A stretch of 64,000 bases of DNA from contig MCFE01000158.1 of the NCBI GenBank assembly GCA_002104905.1, positions 62,001-126,000 on the forward strand. The letters are read 5' to 3'. Below the pieces are notes generated by a model that did no database searches, had not been told where the DNA came from, and saw only the letters and a program-made list of their open reading frames with translations. Origin of the DNA: Basidiobolus meristosporus CBS 931.73 (Eukaryota; Basidiobolomycota; Basidiobolomycetes; Basidiobolales; Basidiobolaceae). Shown here piece after piece: positions 12,233-24,851 of this stretch; position 1 is the stretch's first letter, and the number at the start of each line of letters is the position of its first letter. The position numbers and the translations under genes were made by a program.

Positions 12233-12290
12233 CTTGAGGGTGGTTTCTTCTTTCTTCAGGAGGGAGGTCTCTGGCTATTGCTGCTACCAA

Positions 12291-12656
12291 TGTTACAAGT
12301 CTTGGTATGAGAGTTGTAGAGGAATATGGAGTTTAGCTAGTATTCTATTCACTAAAACTTGAACTGATTTTTATTGAGGTTCCAGCAGCTCCTTATATAC
12401 ATTTTGCCAGATCAATTGTTGACTAATTGCGTTTCCTAATGTAGGTTGTGGCTGATGACTCATCTGATTGCATCATTATCCCCCAATAAGATTTTACTTA
12501 ATATATCTATTTCTGTTGGATAAGGATCTGCTGATTCATTTGCTGATTAATGCTACTGATTTGATAGATAATACTGATATACTGATAACCTACACATATA
12601 CTAATTAATTTGACTAAAAACTGATAACTTAAACATTCAAGCAGCAGATCATAACA
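12291..12656 (-). repeat. G1 5' LTR
   Basis: Partner of 7722-8089. On the minus strand it is followed by TTGGTAGCAGCAATAGCC, a primer-binding site whose start resembles the complement of an initiator-Met tRNA 3' end. Confidence 0.95.
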
Positions 12657-13350
12657 CAAGCAGCAAAAAAAGTGTCAGATTGCCAGTAGAGTGCTGGCCA
12701 GGGACAAGCAGGCAAAAATAGATGCTACAGTTCAGCATTCATAATATAAAAAGCACCTGGTCACAGTAGCAGTGAAGGACTTGATAGTGATAAAAGCCTG
12801 TGGCTTTCTCAGGTGCCATCACAAGCAGCACTGATAGCCCCAAGCAAGTAGCAAAGAAATGTCAGGTTGCCAGTAGAGAGCCATCAAAGTATAAGCAGGC
12901 AGAAACAGATGCACAAGTGCAGCATTTATCAAGGAGAAAATAGAGTACACTACAAGAAGCACTCAGTCAAAGTAGCAGTGAAAGACCTGGCCATGATAAA
13001 GGTAATGGTAAAGAGTGAAAGGCCTACCTAAGTAAGAGACAGGGAAGTATGAGAAAATAGCTGCAGTTCTCACCATTTGTAGCTGTCTGCCCAGAACAGG
13101 CTGAATCCTATTATAGCCAAGAAGAATTACCAACATGACATCAGCTGTTTTCTCAAGTGTTGGAAGTTCTGCAAGGTAGATGAATTTGTAGTGAAATGCA
13201 ATTTATGAGCCACTGCCTTCACATCATCCATTGATGATAGAGTGGAGATCCTACATACAGACAAAGCAACAACATCAAGAACGCATAAGACTTACAGCCC
13301 CTACAGTGGTATTTTGGAACATTAGCAGGCACACCTATCCCTACAAGAAA
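12657..13350 (+). pseudogene. E4 ORF, repeat region and central part
   Basis: Continues the E4 frame after G1. Imperfect tandem units of roughly 60 codons carry a (S)SSEGP-like block, a VTVAVKDL-like block in another frame, and an RV(L/P)ARDKQA block. The same units occur at 25260-24900 on the minus strand. The following part matches the segment containing FSQELE-like sequence in copy 2. Stops are frequent. Confidence 0.5.
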
Positions 13351-13354
13351 ATTA

Positions 13355-14025
13355 ATGTGATGATCCAGTCAAAAGGCTGTCACAAAATTAAAGTTCTGTG
13401 ACTCAGAGGTATTGATCCCATCAGGACACTGTGCAAAAACTGTTGAAAATTAATAGCACCCCAGATTTCACAAGAAACTAGTCAAAATTTTTGATCACAA
13501 CAATACAAAAGTGACTTATGATTGGTTCTCCGCCAATTGTCTCACTTTCTGATTCCACACACACTATCACCTCCTATATTTGTGTGCATTGATTGGCTAT
13601 TGCCTCTTTTTCACACTCCTTACTCTCTGAATCAATTGTTTCCCTTACTTTTCATGCATACAAATTGATTTGTTTGTGATGGGACTTCAGTTGTTTCTCA
13701 ATTGCCAGTTGTATCAACGTATACAAGTCCCTATACCCTATACTAGCATTAAGCCCAACCCCACACTCAGCAAGTAACTCCATTAAAATCCACCACTCAA
13801 TCAGTGTTTCTGCTGTAGCACTCTGATTTCATGACTTTGGCACAAGCCCAATGGCTTTATACCACTGTTCATTCACTGGTTCCCACACATCCTGGTCTTC
13901 AGCCAGCACTGCAAGGTCTAGCACCTCATCTGCCAGTCTTTTTGATAGATCCTTGCAATATTCAAGTGAGTTTTCATGAGCACTGCTCTTAAAGAAGTGC
14001 TACAACCTCCTGGTGTGCCTATTAA
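13355..14025 (-). repeat. E4 3' terminal segment, inverted
   Basis: Matches 23878-24590 in the same orientation as E4 copy 2 but is opposite to the adjacent E4 copy 1. It includes the terminal TGATCC(C/A)RTCAAAAGG block and the coding block for WEPVN-type sequence. Confidence 0.75.
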
Positions 14026-14049
14026 TATTCAGTTACAAATCAATGCCCA

Positions 14050-14830
14050 ATAGTGGTTGTATGGTTTGACTGCTTTGGTTCCTACTTTGTGTCTGCTTTT
14101 TTCTTCTTCCATTCTCATGTCCAGTTTCCAGGCTTCTTACAGTAGTTACAGCTACCTGGTTTTCTTTGGTTTTGTTGCTTTACCTTCTTTTCTGTGCGCC
14201 TTTCTGAGCTGAATAAAGCATCATCTTTAATTGTCTCCTCTTGCTCATTACATTTGAGTTCTTCTTAAAGAAGTCTTCCTTCAATGTAGTTTAAAGTCAG
14301 ATTTTCTTCTTTGCTTTCAAATGAATGTAAGAGTGCTCATACTTGCCTGGTAAGCTGCAAAGGAGACTGAGTATCTTTTCTTCATCATCTACAACAGTTT
14401 TGTTACTGTAGGTTCTTCTCTAAGTGTCTCCATTCTGGTAGTGAGTTGAAGCATGTCATCATTTGTCTTCTTCCTCATTTTGAAGAAATTTTATTTACAT
14501 GTAGGTTGCTTGATACTGACTATGCTCTAAAGATCTTCTCTAACAAATACCATGCTGCTTTGGCTGTATTTGAAGCATGAATTTGCCCAATAAAGAAATC
14601 TTGCACATTGATACATCTGGCATTAAAGGCTGTTCTCACTTTTCCTAGAACATCTCCACTTCTTCTGCTGTTCTTTTGGGATCAACCTCTTTTCCTGTTA
14701 AAATATTCTAAAGTTTTTTTTCCTCAAGGTTGATCTGCATCTTGATTCTCCAAAGTCTGTAGTTCTTCCCATCAAACCTCTCCTTTACCAGGGAGATGCT
14801 AGTATTAATTTGCTTGCTGATTGAAGTCAT
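14050..14830 (-). pseudogene. Copia gag relic
   Basis: Reading from ATG at 14830 on the minus strand, the first 36 codons are a classic copia gag start (LVKERFDGKNYRLWRIKMQ). Later pieces include a decayed CCHC knuckle (CNYCKKPGNW, His lost and followed by a stop). Frameshifts and stops are numerous. No copia pol follows it downstream. Confidence 0.8.
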
Positions 14831-15300
14831 CTTTAGAATATATTAAGGCAATCAAGGCTCACAATCTGCTGCAATTTAAGTGATTTTAGATATTGAGAAC
14901 CTATCAAGAAATAGTGATAATAGTTGAACTGTTGTTTACTCATAAAAAGGCTCAGTATTTAACCCTTTGTAGAAGTAATACAACTGTAACACTAAGTAAG
15001 GTGGGCATCCTGTATCAATTCAAGGGTTAACACATAATGTTTGGTAAAAGTGCTAATTTGATCTTTACTATAGAGGAACAATCATAGAATCATAGATCTG
15101 AAGAAAGTGGCAAATTTTTGACAGCAAGTAAGTCCTACAATGATCAAGACAAGTCCAGAATTGTTAAGTAAGCTTTAGGCTGCTGAAAGATACCAAATAG
15201 TTCAATATTTCAACAGATGACCCCAAATTGTCTGCAAGCTTAAAAAGTCTGCTCATGTTCTCAAGCAATTTAAGATAACCTGTAATTGAAAGATAGATTC
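14831..15300. other. Unassigned, probably copia 5' leader or LTR remains
   Basis: Lies upstream of the minus-strand copia gag start. No coding signal; no boundary could be fixed. Confidence 0.35.
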
Positions 15301-15760
15301 ATAGCTGGACTTTTGAGTTTCCAAATGAGTACTGCTGATTAGCATATACTATAAGCCAGATAGAGCAAGCTCACATCTGTTAGCTCTATATGTGGATGAT
15401 CTTATTAAAGCTACCAATAGCCTAGAAATATTGGAAGAGACTAAATCCGGCCTATCTCAGGAGTTCGGCATATTCAGTCTAGGAGAACTCAGTTGCTACT
15501 TGGGATAAGGCTCTCTATAGACAGAAGTAACCAGACAATTACCCTAAGCAAGTCCTAGTATATTCAAGATATACAAAGGAAATACCAAATAGAAGACTAT
15601 AAACAAGCAGCCACCCCCTTGGAGACAAAGCTTAGCTTGGTCACAACTCAACCAAGTCAAGAGAGCTTGGTGCCATATGAACACCCAAAACTCCCTTACC
15701 AATATATGGTCAGCACTTTGATGTATATGATGCCATATGAAAAATAATTTGGTCCTGCAG
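15301..15760 (+). pseudogene. Copia reverse transcriptase fragment
   Basis: Plus-strand translation gives LYVDDLI (the YVDD catalytic box intact), then the LGELSCYLG block and the SPSKYI-like tail of copia RT, with stops between. It parallels the fragment at 47020-47400, which reads CADDLI instead. Its orientation is opposite to the neighbouring copia gag relic, so the two are either different insertions or rearranged. Confidence 0.8.
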
Positions 15761-15806
15761 GTGAATCTAATCCATATCAGTCATCAGGATCCCATGTGGA
15801 GACTGT

Positions 15807-16855
15807 TGTAGTAAGGTCACAGCAACACCCACTCACAAATGGGCTCATTCCCTTTTTTTTCTTCCCTATTTTTCTATTACCCTTCAATTAGTTTTATCCC
15901 ATATCTCATACTTGAACAGCACTATCCTATAAGCCAGTGGACTAACACACCTGCTTACCTTATTACATAAGGTATCTCTCATTGTATGTAAGATTATTTG
16001 ATGTAAGTGCTTCTAGATTAGGCAGGTACCTACACCAGTACCCATAACATATGACCAAGCTGTGTCACTATCCCTACCAGTTTCATTACAAATATAGCAT
16101 CCCTATGTTATGCAAGTATTGGAATACTGGTTCCTGATTAGTTGGGTGTGCGGTGCCTCTTAGAACCTTCTGGTAACTACTTAGAACATTCTTAGCTCAT
16201 CTGATATCATTAAGATCTATGTTTTGCCACCAGAACCTTCTGGAACACCATGTTTAGTAATTACTTTGCCTGTGAGAGAAGTATGCAAGGGAGGCAATCC
16301 CACAACAATAGATCATCATCCCTTTTGTCAATATACTAACTTGTTGATCAGTGTGAGCACCTGCTGCTACCTGAGCTCCAGCCTTTGCCCACAGGACACT
16401 CCCAGGAAGCCGTGCTGACAGCTAACTGACCTTAGAGGTACTACTTGTGAGGAATATTCAGAGTAGGTATCTTTTATTACATTTGATTCTTTCCCAAGTT
16501 TTTTCTTGTACAGGTAAAGATACTTTTCTGTCTTTGTAACTATTGACCTCAGCTGCATTGTTATCAAGTCCCTGCTAATGGAGCTTACAGTGATTTGACT
16601 TTGGAAGCTTTAGTATATTGTTTTGTTGAATGCAGCACAAACTTTTGTTTAGATGCTCACTAGGTTGGGGGTTGTAGCAGAATAGTATTCCATTGACAAG
16701 CTTGTGGCTTTATTCCTCTTCACAGTAGAGTGGAGACAGAACCCAAATATTCCTAACAAGCTATTGCCAGAAGTTATTACACCCATTGAACACCTTACAC
16801 AACACACTTGAGAAGTGATGGACATATCTCCCCCTTGGACCTCTACACAACCACA
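15807..16855 (+). repeat. G6 5' LTR (1049 bp)
   Basis: TG...CA bounded. It includes a promoter-like AGTATGCAAGGGAGGC block corresponding to TATATAAGGGAGGC in sister copies. Matches 5695-6511 and both LTRs within 18725-20866. Confidence 0.88.
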
Positions 16856-16979
16856 TATTTGCACCCAATGTGGGGGGCTTGTACAAGCTCCATGGGACCC
16901 AACAAGATTTACCCATATGCTTGAGTCATTACACACTTACTGAAAAGAAACTACCAATATTATAAAGATTAAAGCACCT

Positions 16980-18700
16980 ACCTACATATGCAGAATGAAC
17001 TCTATGCCATTATCACTCTCAAATATAGCCCAATAGTTTGATGTGAAGAATGTGGAAAGCTTCATACTCATTTGGGAGGCACTCTGCTAAATGTGCTGCC
17101 TTACTAAACAATAAATGGCTGAAGACTTCCCCTACTACTGCACCAATGATATTACCACTAAGCTTATCAGACAAGGAGATATTGTCACTGACTGGGCCTT
17201 AATGAAGGCCTAACTACAAGTCAAGTATGGTAGACCCCTGATATACTATGGAACTGAAGATCTGACGCTAAGGAAATTGAAGTCACAGCTCTACATGAAA
17301 CATTTCATCCTGGAGACAGATGCCAAGCCACTTATAGGAATGATCAACAAGCCTGACTAACCTGATAATGTAACTAACAAATGGATGGCATGGATGAGGA
17401 TATTTGACTTTGGGGTCAAATGTATTCCTGGCAAGACATATATTGTGGCTGATGCATTATCCGGGAAAGGACCACAATTGTTTAATGACTTAGACCCCCA
17501 CTTTGACAATGTGATTGATGGAGAGATATGGCAGATTGCCATCAAAGACCAAGAAAGAACTCCCTGGAGCCTGATTGTTCCAAATCCAGGACATTTAAGA
17601 AGCCTAGCTGGATGGAACCTCATAAGTTCAGAAAACTAAGAAAGAAGGCGCACTACTACTATCTCAAGGATGATTTTCTCTTTGAACATGTGAAGCCTGG
17701 ACTTATACCAAGAAGAGTGGTCACAACTCCACAAGAGCAACTGAGCATCATGACAAGTTTCTACTAAGGAGAACCAGGAGGACACAGAGGATGAGAAGCC
17801 ACCTACAATACCACAGCTCAGAGGTACTACTGGGAAAACATGTACTATAATATCCAACACTGAGCTGAGTCATGTGTAGCCTGCCAGAAGAGATCCTCTA
17901 AGAGTCATGCAGAGTCACTGCATCCTACTTACACAATCTGTCTATGGCAAAAGGTTGGTATTGACATTGTCCACATTCCAATAGCTGGATCAAAGAAGTA
18001 CATAATTGTTGCTAGAAATGACCTTAAGGGGTGGGCAGCAGCCCAAGCCTGGCCAACAACAAGAGCCATACCATATGGATATGTATACTTTAAGGCCTTA
18101 TTGGCAGATTTGGCTGCATCCAACAGTTTGTTGGTCACAGAGGAGAGATGACATCCCAAATAATTCAGGAGTTATGCTCAAAGTACAAGATACACATTGC
18201 TTTTACTACAGCTTACCTTCCTCAAGCCAATGAAATGGCAGAGAGAAGACATGGACCACTGGTTAACTCTCTAGTCAAGACCTGCAAGAATAATACAACA
18301 CTGTGGCCACAGCAGTTGCATTGTGCACTCTGGGCAGATAGGATTACTACTAAGAGAATGAATGGACTATCACCATTTAAGCTACTCATTGGAAATGACT
18401 GTATACTACCAGTTGAGTTAGGCACAGCCACTTAGAACTTGTTGAATTGGAAATCTAATATGCACACTGAAGACCTCCTAGCCACTTGTACACAGCAACT
18501 TGATCACCATGACTAAAATATCAACAGAGCTGCTGAACAACTTAAGGAAACATGGCTGGAGAGCAAAGTACCCATTGACAAGTCACATTCTACAAGACCA
18601 AAGCCACTGTCACTTGGAGCCACAGTAATACTCTATGATTCCACCTTAGTTATTCAAGCAAGGGAATTTGACACAGCCTGATTAGTTTGCTTTGACCAAA
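16980..18700 (+). pseudogene. G6 RNase H and integrase relic
   Basis: Recognisable pieces: ETDAKPLIGMIN (RNase H), WMAWMRIFDFGVKCIPGKT with VADALS (RNase H end, about 17380-17460), a CVACQK half knuckle (about 17875), a GIDIVHIP first-Asp block (about 17955), and PQANEMAERRH containing the catalytic Glu (about 18215). Stops and frameshifts occur throughout. It is a different Ty3 lineage from G1. Confidence 0.85.
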
Positions 18701-18724
18701 GCTTAAAGCTGAGAGGGGGGTGGA

Positions 18725-20866
18725 TGTAGTGGGGTCACAGTAACTCCCACTGACATATGTGCTCATTCCCATATTTTCTACTTCTCTATTTTTCTACTAC
18801 TCTTTTATTAATTTTATCCCATTTGCCTTACTTGATCATTACTATCCATAAGCTGGTGTGGTGGTGTATAGGTCCAAGGGAGAGATACGTCCAATGCTTC
18901 TCAAGTGTTTTGTGTGTGGGGTGTTCACTTGGTGCAATCACCTCTGGCAAAAGCCTGCTAGGAATACTTGGGCTCTGTCTCTAATCTAATGTGATGGGGA
19001 ATAAAGCCACAAGCTTGTCAAAGGAAAACTATTGAGCTACAATCCCCAACTTAGTTGGTATCTAACAAAAGTATGTGCTTGGTTCAGCATCCTTTAAGAT
19101 GACAATGTACTAAAGCTTCCAAAGTCAAAACAACTGTAAACTCCACCAGCAGGGACTTGATCAGAATGCAGCTGTGGTCAATAGTTACAAAGACAGAAAA
19201 GTATCTTTGCCTGTACAAGAACAAACTTGGGAAAGAATCAAATATAATAAAAGATATCTACTCTGAGTATTCCTCACAAGTAGTGCCTCCAAGGTTGGTT
19301 GGCTGTCAGCGCGGTTTCCTGGGAGTATCCTATGGTCTGGGGTTAGAAGCTCAGGTAGCAGCAGGTAGCATCAATCACACTAATCAACAAACTGGTATAT
19401 TGATAAAAGGGATGATGATTTATTGTTGAGGGATAGCCTCCCTTATATACTTTTATTACTGACTAAGTGATTACTAATCATGGTGTTCCAGAAGGTTCTG
19501 GATATAAATAGAAATCTTAATGACCTCAGAATGACCTAAGAATGTCTGAAGTAGGTGCCGGAAGGTTCTATGAGGCACAGCGCATTCAATCAGTCAGCAA
19601 TCAGTACTCTGAAACCTGTGTAACATAGGGATACCATATATGATATGGAAATGGTTGGGATGGTGAAACAGGTTGAACAGGTGTCACAGGTACTGGTGTG
19701 GGTACTTGCCTAATATAGAAGTTCCTACTGCTAGTAATCTTACATAAAGTGGGGGATAACCTATGCAATAAGGTAAGCAGGTGTGATAGTCAACCGGCTA
19801 ATGGGATAGTACTGATCTGGTAATACAAATGGGATAAAACTAAAATTGGGGTGGTAGAGAAATAGGGAAGTAGAAAATATAGGAATGAGCTCATATGTCA
19901 GTGGGTGTAACTGTGACCCCACTACACCGGCTGACTAACACACCTGCTTACCTTGTTACATAAGTTATCCCTCACTGTATATAAGATTACCTGATGTAAG
20001 TGCTTTTATATTAGGCAGGTACCTGGGCCAGTACCTATAACAAATTACCAAACTGTGTCACTATTCCTACCAATTTCATACCATATATGGCATCCCTATG
20101 TTTCACAGGTATTAGAATACTAATTCCTGATTGTGTGCATGCGCAGTACCTCTTAGAACCTTCTGGTACCTACTTAGAGCATACTTAGCTCATACTGATG
20201 TCATTAAGATTTCTATTTGGCCACCAGAACCTTCTGGAACACCATGCTTAGTAATCACTTAGTCAGTAAGAAAAGTATACAAGGGAGGCTATCCCTCATC
20301 AATAAATCATCAGCGCTTTTATCAATATACCAACTTGTTGATTAGTGTGATCACTGCTACCTGCTGCAACCTGAGCTCCAAGCTTTGACCACTGGACATT
20401 CCCAGGGAACTGCAATTAAAGCCAACTGACCTTGGAGGCACTACTTGTGAGGAATACTCAGAGTAGATATATTTTTTTTACATTTGATTTTTCCCAAGTT
20501 TGTACTTGTACAGTAAAAGATACTTTTCTGTCCTTGTAACTGTTGACCACAGCTGCATTCTTATCAAGTCCCTGCTGGTGGGGTTTACATATGTTTTGAC
20601 CTTGGAAGCATAAGTACATTGTGATTTTAAAGAATGCTGAACCAAGCATATGCTTTTGTTGAGATGCCAATTAAGTTGGGGATTGTAACTCAGTAATTTT
20701 CCCTTAACAGGCTTGTGACTTTATTCCCCTTTGTATTAGAGATGAGCCAGAACCCAAGTATTCCTAGCAAGCTTTTGCCAGAGGTTATTGCACCCAGTGA
20801 ACACCCCGCACAAAACACTTGACAACTGCTGGACATATTTTTCTGTTGGATCTATACACTACCACA
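18725..20866 (+). repeat. G6 3' LTR, interrupted by a nested solo LTR
   Basis: Bases 18725-18856 plus 19931-20866 rebuild one LTR of about 1068 bp. The start TGTAGTGGGG follows a GAGAGGGGGGTGGA polypurine tract. The end ACCACA is at 20866. Confidence 0.88.
18857..19926 (-). mobile_element. Nested solo LTR, opposite orientation
   Basis: A complete LTR of 1070 bp of the same family, reversed, TG at 18857 and CA at 19926. The 4-bp flanks CTGG (18853-18856) and CCGG (19927-19930) are a target duplication with one CpG transition. A full element must have inserted here and then lost its interior by LTR-LTR recombination. Confidence 0.9.
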
Positions 20867-23800
20867 CCATCATAATACCAGCAGCTTAGAATTAGTGAGT
20901 TACTTGACAATCTGATAACAGGATCACAACAGCATTTTGCTAATTTTACTGCCAAATAAAGTTATAAACTTGACAGGGTTTGATTGGTGCTGTGACAATA
21001 ATGGCATGACATTGTTGTGGTCTTAATGCACTCTACAGTTATCTTAGTTTGATCTAACTGTCCAGCACATCCAGTTGCCTTATATGGCCAAAAGATTGAC
21101 AGTATTTTGATAGCCTCATTGCAAGTCACTGATGGCTTTATTGTGGCAGTATGACAGCCTACAGCTGGTTCTGTGTAGTGCTACCATACCAATTTACCAT
21201 ATGGTGTTTCCTTTTTCTACCTCCCCTTGTGCAATTCAGATATTCCACTGCAAAATTACCCCTCTTTATTTGCTTACCCACTACTACTTTGGGTACTCCA
21301 CATATGGTTTGAATACAAAAAACTATTGCCTCCTGCTTACTAACCTCTACAATTGAACAGACCTGCCACAATTTACATACTGCTATTGCCTCAACTTTAT
21401 GTCTTCTTAGTGTGATACTTGCAAAGCTACCATATACCTTGGGCTGCTGTTAACATATACATCTTGCAAACATATGCTTTGTTGCTGCCACTTCTGCCAT
21501 GAATTTCTACTGCACATCTGCATGCACTTTTTAGTATTGAGCCAATATACTCCTTCTCACTGCTGGATTCTAGTCCCCCTTATATGTGACCTCTGGCTCT
21601 TGCTTGTGTGAATTCCATATTGAAAGGTGTGAAAGTTGGCTTGTGGCCAAGTGAAGCCCAGTACAAGTTGGTAGCATTTTCCTAATAAAAATTAGCTGCT
21701 TGTTGCACTCAACCCAGGATGGCACTGCTTAACTGATTACCCATGCACTGGGGCTGCTCAGATTCTTAATGCCATACACATAGGTATCTCCATATGCATA
21801 TCTGTCCACATTATTTGCAAGTCTTCCTGACTGTCCCCTATGTGCTAACTTTTCAAATCCATGACAGACTTGAAGGTTATATTCTTGCAGAGATTAGGAT
21901 ATGGTGGCAGCAGAGATCTATGTGTTCAGCTTTATGCTTGTAGTATAGCCGCTTAAATCCCTTTACAAACTCCTTGCACAGCAGCTTTAGATGTATCTAG
22001 TTAGCATTGGTGATCAGCTTCTGGATAAATATTCTTACAATATCCACATGTAGATCCCAATGCTTCCAATGTACTCATGGTTGGAATGTCTTCAGAACAC
22101 CACTTAAATAAATACATATCCAGCTCATCCAGTTGTGCATTTGTATTGTTGCATATGTGTAAGAATATTGATAGGAGCCTTTGAGAAGTACTTGGGGTAG
22201 CAGATACTCTGTAATGTCTTGTCAAATCTTTCAAATTTCTCCAGTATTTCAAAGGGCTCATTCAGCTTGAAGTGCCCCATGTACCATTTGGTCATCAGTA
22301 TAGGGAGTTGTTGAAAAGCAAATGCATTACTCACAGTGGAAAGCTTTTGCTCCAACAGATACCCTTTATCCCAAGTATCTCTGCCTTCTGATTAATTCCA
22401 TATTCTGGCCCATGGCTTAAAGCTTGCCAACTTTACTGCAATTGCATGCTGACTTCTGTAGGTTCTCTCTGTTGGAAGATGATGTTCTTAGTGTTGATGT
22501 TTTGGCAATAAAAATGTGTGTGTGTTATGGAGTAAATCCCTTGGATCTCACACATTTAACAGCAATACCGGCCATTGAGCCCAGAAAAGCCTGATATCTT
22601 GCTGATGGCTGGGGTATCTCCAATGCAGATAACAATGTGTGCTTTTACATGACAGCCACTTACTGTTTACCTGCTGGAAAGCATACAAAATTTCTCTGGC
22701 AATAGATACAGGTAGCTATTCAGGTTGGACAGTGATCTGGGCCCAGATACCAGTAAGACTACCATCAGATTCTGCTATGATACTGTAAGATAGATGGTAG
22801 ATTCAGGTTGATGAGAATTAGTGGCCAGCAGGATTTGGTGTTAGAGTACTTATATAATGGGAATCCATCATATGCAAAGGCCAAGGCCTGGTCATATAAG
22901 CCTTTAATGTAGACCTTGCTTCTTTGCTGTTTGTAATGTTTGCCATTATGTTATGATCTGCCACTTGAATGTTTGAGTTAGATCAGTTTTAATCCAATCA
23001 ATCAGCTATATGTTTAACTTATCAGTACGTCAGTATTATCTATCAAATCAGCAGCATTAGTCAGCAAATGTGTTGGCAGATCCTTATCAGACAGAAATAG
23101 ATATATTTAGTAGGATCTTATTGGGTGATGATGATGCAATCATATGAGTCATCAGCCACAGCCTACATTAGGAAATATAATTAGTCAGCATTTGATCTAG
23201 CAAAATGTATATAACAAGCTGCTGGAACCTCACTAAGATCAGTTCAAGTTTTAGCAAATACAATACTAGCTAAACTCCCTATTCCTCTACAACTCTTATA
23301 CCAAGACTTGAAACAATTCAATATATTGGATATGTTTGCCCTAATTGATATTAAGTGTGGTACTTTATAGCTTTGTAATATTTGTTGGATGGCATAAGCT
23401 TTTTTCTCAGGGTATTACCAGAATATATCCGGAGTTTGTGTTATATTTTCCTTCAATGATGGTGGATTCCAGACAATTTGGACATGATGCAATGGTGGCA
23501 TTTTTGGATGTGAATACCATTCAACTGTTGACATATACAGGGATCAGGACAGTCTCTGGGTCATATGTTGCCAACTGCATGACAGTTGTCCACTTATACC
23601 ATTTACTTGGTAAGTTGCATCCCGGAATGATTTTGGCAAAAAGTAGTAATAAATCCTCAAGGCCCCCATTACTGATATTAGTGGAAACACACCACTTCTG
23701 TAGCTATAATATTACATTATCTACCAGTAAATGGATTACTGGGCTCACTTGACTCCATTAAGTATCCTTGGCATTTGTTTCAATGGGGGTTGTCTCATTT

Positions 23801-23870
23801 TATAATGGGATTTGACCAGGCTCATGTGTGGTACTGTTGTTAGGGGAAATAGGCTCACACACCCCTTTTG
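20867..23870 (-). mobile_element. CACTA-like (Transposase_21) element, copy 1, decayed
   Basis: Reading leftwards, N-terminal blocks (CPNCL-type Cys pair, about 23470) are followed, after an inserted LTR, by ALAFAYDGFPLYKYS and SCWPLILINLNLP with a VSGP block (about 22890-22680). These are the Tnp2/Transposase_21 signatures of CACTA (En/Spm, Plavaka-like) transposases. C-terminal blocks follow (LLTKW..GHFKLNEP at about 22300; VEVSKQEAIVF and TICGVPKVVVGK at about 21320). Stops and frameshifts are common. Copies 2 and 3 are on the plus strand. No terminal CACTA motif was found, so the element limits are approximate. Confidence 0.7.
22949..23315 (+). repeat. Solo LTR of the G1 family inside CACTA copy 1
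   Basis: 367 bp, TGTTATGATC at the start and GACTTGAAACA at the end. The flanks ATTA and ATTC fit a mutated 4-bp duplication. CACTA coding homology resumes on both sides, confirming an insertion. Confidence 0.9.
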
Positions 23871-24179
23871 AAAGATTGTTGTAATGATCCCATCAAAAGG
23901 CCATCACAAATTTAAAGTCCTGTTACCAAGAGGTACTGATCCAGTTAGGATACCATGCAGAGACTGTTCAAAAATAATTGAGCACTAGATTTCACAAAAA
24001 ACTTAGTCAAGATATTTTATCACAACAATATATATATGGCTTTTGATTGATTCCCTGCCAATTTGCTCACTTTCTGATCCCAGACACTCTATCACCTTCT
24101 ACCTTTGTGTGCATACTTTCTGACTCAACTGTTTCTGTTACTTTTCATGCGTGTAAATTGATTAATTGTTGTTGATACT

Positions 24180-24851
24180 TCAGTTGTACCTCAATTGCCA
24201 ATTGTACTGACCTAAACAAGTCCCTATACCCTGCACTAACATTAAGCCCAGCCCCACACTCAACAAGTGACTCCAATAATATCCACCATTCAATAAGTAT
24301 TTCTGCTGTAGCATAAGTAATTCCATAAAAGTCCAGCACTTAAAAATTATTTCTGCTGCAATGTACTGGTTCCACAACTTTGGTGAGAACTCAATGGCTC
24401 TATGCCACTGATCATTCACTGGTTCCCACACGTCCTGGTCTTCAGCCAGCATTGCAAGGTCTATCACCTCATCTGCCAGTCTTTGCAATAAATCCTTGCA
24501 ATATTCAAGTGAGTCTTCTTGAGCACTGCTCTTGAAGCAGTGCTGCAACCTCTTGGTGCACCTATGAATGCTCCAAAATTCCACTGAAGGCATTGTGATA
24601 GTCCTTTGGGTTCTTGACATTAAAGCCTTGTTGGTCAGTAAAATCTTCACTCTGTCAACAATGGAGCACATGGAGACTGTGGTAGATAAATTGCTTTTTT
24701 CTGCAAGCTCATCTACCTTGCTGGAGTGTAGCTCAGCTGGCTGCACTTCCAACTCTTGTGAAAACAGCTGTTTTCTTTTTAGTGATACTTTTTGGTTATG
24801 ATGGGATTCAGTCTGTTCCAGGCTTGCAGTGTTAATTGGCAAGAACTGCAA
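24180..24851 (-). pseudogene. E4 protein, C-terminal frame (223 codons)
   Basis: The longest open E4 stretch, with LEYCKDLLQRLADEVIDLA, WEPVNDQWHRAIEF and PKLWNQY blocks. Predicted mostly helical by eye. No domain recognised. A corresponding sequence is in the inverted segment 13355-14025. Confidence 0.5.

Larger units (their letters stand above)
7722..12656 (-). mobile_element. Ty3/gypsy LTR retrotransposon G1, full length, dead
   Basis: LTRs of 366-368 bp (7722-8089 and 12291-12656) flank one minus-strand gag-pol frame. Seen from the minus strand, each LTR starts TGTTATGATC and ends ...CTTGTAACA. A primer-binding site beginning TTGGTAGCAGC follows the 5' LTR, and a GTAGGGGAGAA polypurine tract precedes the 3' LTR. 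The flanks CTAG/CAAG fit a slightly mutated 4-bp target duplication. The element sits inside E4 copy 1. Domain order is gag, CCHC, protease, RT, RNase H, integrase, the Ty3/gypsy order. Several lesions make it non-autonomous. Confidence 0.96.
6957..14025 (+). mobile_element. E4 repeat family, copy 1, interrupted and partly inverted
   Basis: The plus-strand halves 6957-7721 and 12657-13350 match, block by block, the minus-strand copy at 23880-26112. Ty3 element G1 sits between them. The last about 670 bases of the element (13355-14025) are in the opposite orientation to the rest, with the break at the same sequence (GGTGTGCC/GGCACACC) on both sides, so the 3' end has been flipped. The coding frame is destroyed. 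The encoded protein is unidentified. Confidence 0.7.
15807..20866 (+). mobile_element. Ty3/gypsy element G6 with about 1.05-kb LTRs, internally deleted
   Basis: The 5' LTR is 15807-16855, the internal part 16856-18724, and the 3' LTR is 18725-18856 plus 19931-20866, split by a nested LTR. Each LTR begins TGTAGT and ends ACCACA. The internal part starts with a TTGCACCCAATGTGGGG-like primer-binding site and keeps only RNase H and integrase relics; gag, protease and RT are gone. The outer flanks do not show a convincing target duplication, so the two LTRs may not be an original pair. Confidence 0.85.

Noticed and set aside
23345-23752. 135-codon plus-strand frame
   Set aside because: It overlaps, on the other strand, the N-terminal part of CACTA copy 1, whose homology to copy 2 at 31050-31250 is in the minus-strand reading. 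Treated as a shadow.
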